From: JAMQKA01 sp033722415
GTDB taxonomy: Bacteria; Bacteroidota; Rhodothermia; Balneolales; Balneolaceae
Assembly (NCBI GenBank): GCA_033722415.1
Contig: JAWVZC010000214.1
Location: forward strand, 1 to 7,416
Direction: 5' to 3'
Length of the DNA stretch: 7,416 bases
Every line of letters starts with the position of its first letter. Positions within the stretch are counted from its first letter, which is position 1. The translations under genes and the position numbers were made by a program. Below are positions 6,187 to 7,416 of this stretch, one piece after another. The notes beneath the pieces were generated by a model that saw only the letters and a program-made list of their open reading frames with translations, was not told the origin of the DNA and ran no database searches.

Positions 6187-7416
6187 ATGAATCGAACGGC
6201 ACTACTACTTCTCATACTCACCACGTTCATGGTTATCGGGATCGGATTCAGTTGCACCCAGACGGGTAATTCCGGGGCTGAAAAATCGATGCAAGCGTCA
6301 CCCGGAAAGTCGGAATTTGTGGGGCTGGAAACCTGTCAAACCTGCCACCCGGAACAGGTGAACACCTGGAAGGGATCGCAGCACGATTATGCGATGAAGC
6401 AGGCGACCGGCGATTATGTCAGGGCGGATTTCGGGGATGTAACCGTTACCCACCGAGAACGTACCTACCGTTTTTACAAGGAGAACGAGCGGTTTATGGT
6501 AGATGCTCCCGGACCGGATGGCACCACACAGACCTATGAGATTATCTACACATTCGGCTGGGAACCGCTGCAGCAATACCTGGTGGAGTTCGGGCGGGGA
6601 AAACTGCAGGCCCTGAACATTGCCTGGGATACCGAACGGGAGGAGTGGTTTGTACTGAACCCGGAGGAAGATATTCGCCACGGCGACTGGCTGCACTGGA
6701 CCGGGGGCGCGATGAACTGGAACACGATGTGTGCCGACTGCCACTCCACCAACTTGCAGCAAAACTACATAGCGCAGGCCGACTCCTTTCACACCACATG
6801 GTCCAGCATTAACGTGAGCTGCGAGGCCTGCCACGGTCCCGGTAAGCAGCATGTGGAGTTCATGCAGTCCGACCGGGCATCCCAGGCCACTGTTGACCGG
6901 ATCCGGCAGGATCTTCAGATGACTGCCAAAACCCCACAGGTGACACTCATCGATCAGTGCGCACCCTGCCACGCCCTGCGGGAAAAAGTTTCGCCCGGGT
7001 ACCGCCATACCGGCAATCTGCTGGATCACTTCAGCCCTACCACCCCTCACCCGGAAGCCTACTTTGCCGACGGTCAGATCAGGGATGAAGTGTATGTATA
7101 CGGCTCATTTTTGCAGAGCAAGATGTACAAAAAGGGCGTCCAGTGTACCGACTGCCACAACCCGCACAGCCTGGAACTGAAGGCGAATGTTACCGACAAC
7201 ACCCTCTGCATGCAGTGTCACGAACCGCGCTACAATACCCGTGATCACCATTTCCATGAGCCCAACACCGAGAGCTCGCAGTGTATCAACTGCCACATGC
7301 CCGGCCGGTACTACATGGAAGTTGATTTCCGCCGCGACCACAGCTTCCGCGTGCCGCGTCCCGACCTGAGTGCCCGGTTTGGCAATCCCAATGCCTGTAA
7401 CGACTGTCACGAGAAC
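6187..7416 (+). CDS. Multiheme c-type cytochrome lipoprotein, cytochrome c554-like (3' partial, 8 haem sites visible)
   Basis: The frame is open from the ATG at 6187 to the right edge, giving 410 visible residues. The N-terminus is a short basic stretch, a hydrophobic helix (5-20) and the lipobox-like GFSC with Cys23, so a periplasm-facing, membrane-anchored lipoprotein is likely. Eight CXXCH haem-attachment motifs follow: CQTCH (50), CADCH (182), CEACH (212), CAPCH (258), CTDCH (320), CMQCH (341), CINCH (366) and CNDCH (404). The landmarks HWTGGAMNWNTMCADCHSTN and RDHSFRVPRPDLSARFGNPN belong to a widespread family of cytochrome c554-type (PF13435-like) proteins that usually continue into HEAT or TPR repeats; that part would lie beyond the window. 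The role is electron transfer in the periplasm, with the partner or substrate unknown. A strong promoter and AGGA site precede it, so it is probably the first gene of its transcript. Confidence 0.94.
   Translation, partial: MNRTALLLLILTTFMVIGIGFSCTQTGNSGAEKSMQASPGKSEFVGLETCQTCHPEQVNTWKGSQHDYAMKQATGDYVRADFGDVTVTHRERTYRFYKENERFMVDAPGPDGTTQTYEIIYTFGWEPLQQYLVEFGRGKLQALNIAWDTEREEWFVLNPEEDIRHGDWLHWTGGAMNWNTMCADCHSTNLQQNYIAQADSFHTTWSSINVSCEACHGPGKQHVEFMQSDRASQATVDRIRQDLQMTAKTPQVTLIDQCAPCHALREKVSPGYRHTGNLLDHFSPTTPHPEAYFADGQIRDEVYVYGSFLQSKMYKKGVQCTDCHNPHSLELKANVTDNTLCMQCHEPRYNTRDHHFHEPNTESSQCINCHMPGRYYMEVDFRRDHSFRVPRPDLSARFGNPNACNDCHEN

Noticed and set aside
6298..7050. 250-codon - strand frame opposite the cytochrome gene
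   Set aside because: It is antisense to eight-haem coding sequence whose motifs are unambiguous; no independent evidence for a gene.

Overview
The window looks like chromosomal DNA from a Bacteroidota-type bacterium (the broad FCB group). A Balneolota/Rhodothermota-like lineage is my best guess. The reasons are the moderate GC content, mostly weak or absent Shine-Dalgarno sequences, a promoter of the Bacteroidota form TTG-N20-TAnnTTTG ahead of the last gene, GTCATCC-ended dispersed repeats of the sort common in Bacteroidota intergenic DNA, and the gene families present. The taxonomic placement is inference, since no rRNA or other marker gene is in view.

Layout, left to right. (1) A large + strand gene, open at the left edge and ending at 2566, encodes a protein with an unrecognised N-terminal half and a C-terminal beta-propeller-like half carrying FG-GAP/VCBS-type Asp-rich loops. 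(2) A 203-bp convergent gap follows. It holds a 17-bp imperfect inverted-repeat pair (2649-2665 and 2757-2773) bounding about 125 bp, probably a small mobile-element relic. Its right arm supplies the stop codon of the next gene. (3) On the - strand, 2770-3666 is a TIGR01777-type NAD(P)-dependent nucleoside-diphosphate-sugar epimerase-like SDR protein. (4) A 742-bp stretch without a credible gene ends in a structured GTCATCC-ended repeat (4192-4308). (5) On the + strand come a small DoxX/MauE-like membrane protein (4409-4876) and an arylamine N-acetyltransferase with an intact Cys-His-Asp triad (4986-5759). (6) A 427-bp intergenic region contains a palindrome and a good promoter. (7) The 5' part of an octaheme (so far) c-type cytochrome lipoprotein starts at 6187 and runs off the right edge.

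The genes do not form one obvious pathway. The membrane redox-type protein and the N-acetyltransferase are adjacent and co-directional and could be co-transcribed, but a 109-bp gap with potential hairpins separates them. The cytochrome has its own promoter and is probably the first gene of a separate respiratory or extracytoplasmic redox unit. I see no CRISPR array, phage, toxin-antitoxin or defence system, tRNA or rRNA. Most of the window is ordinary. The most unusual content is the repeats in the gene-free gaps.
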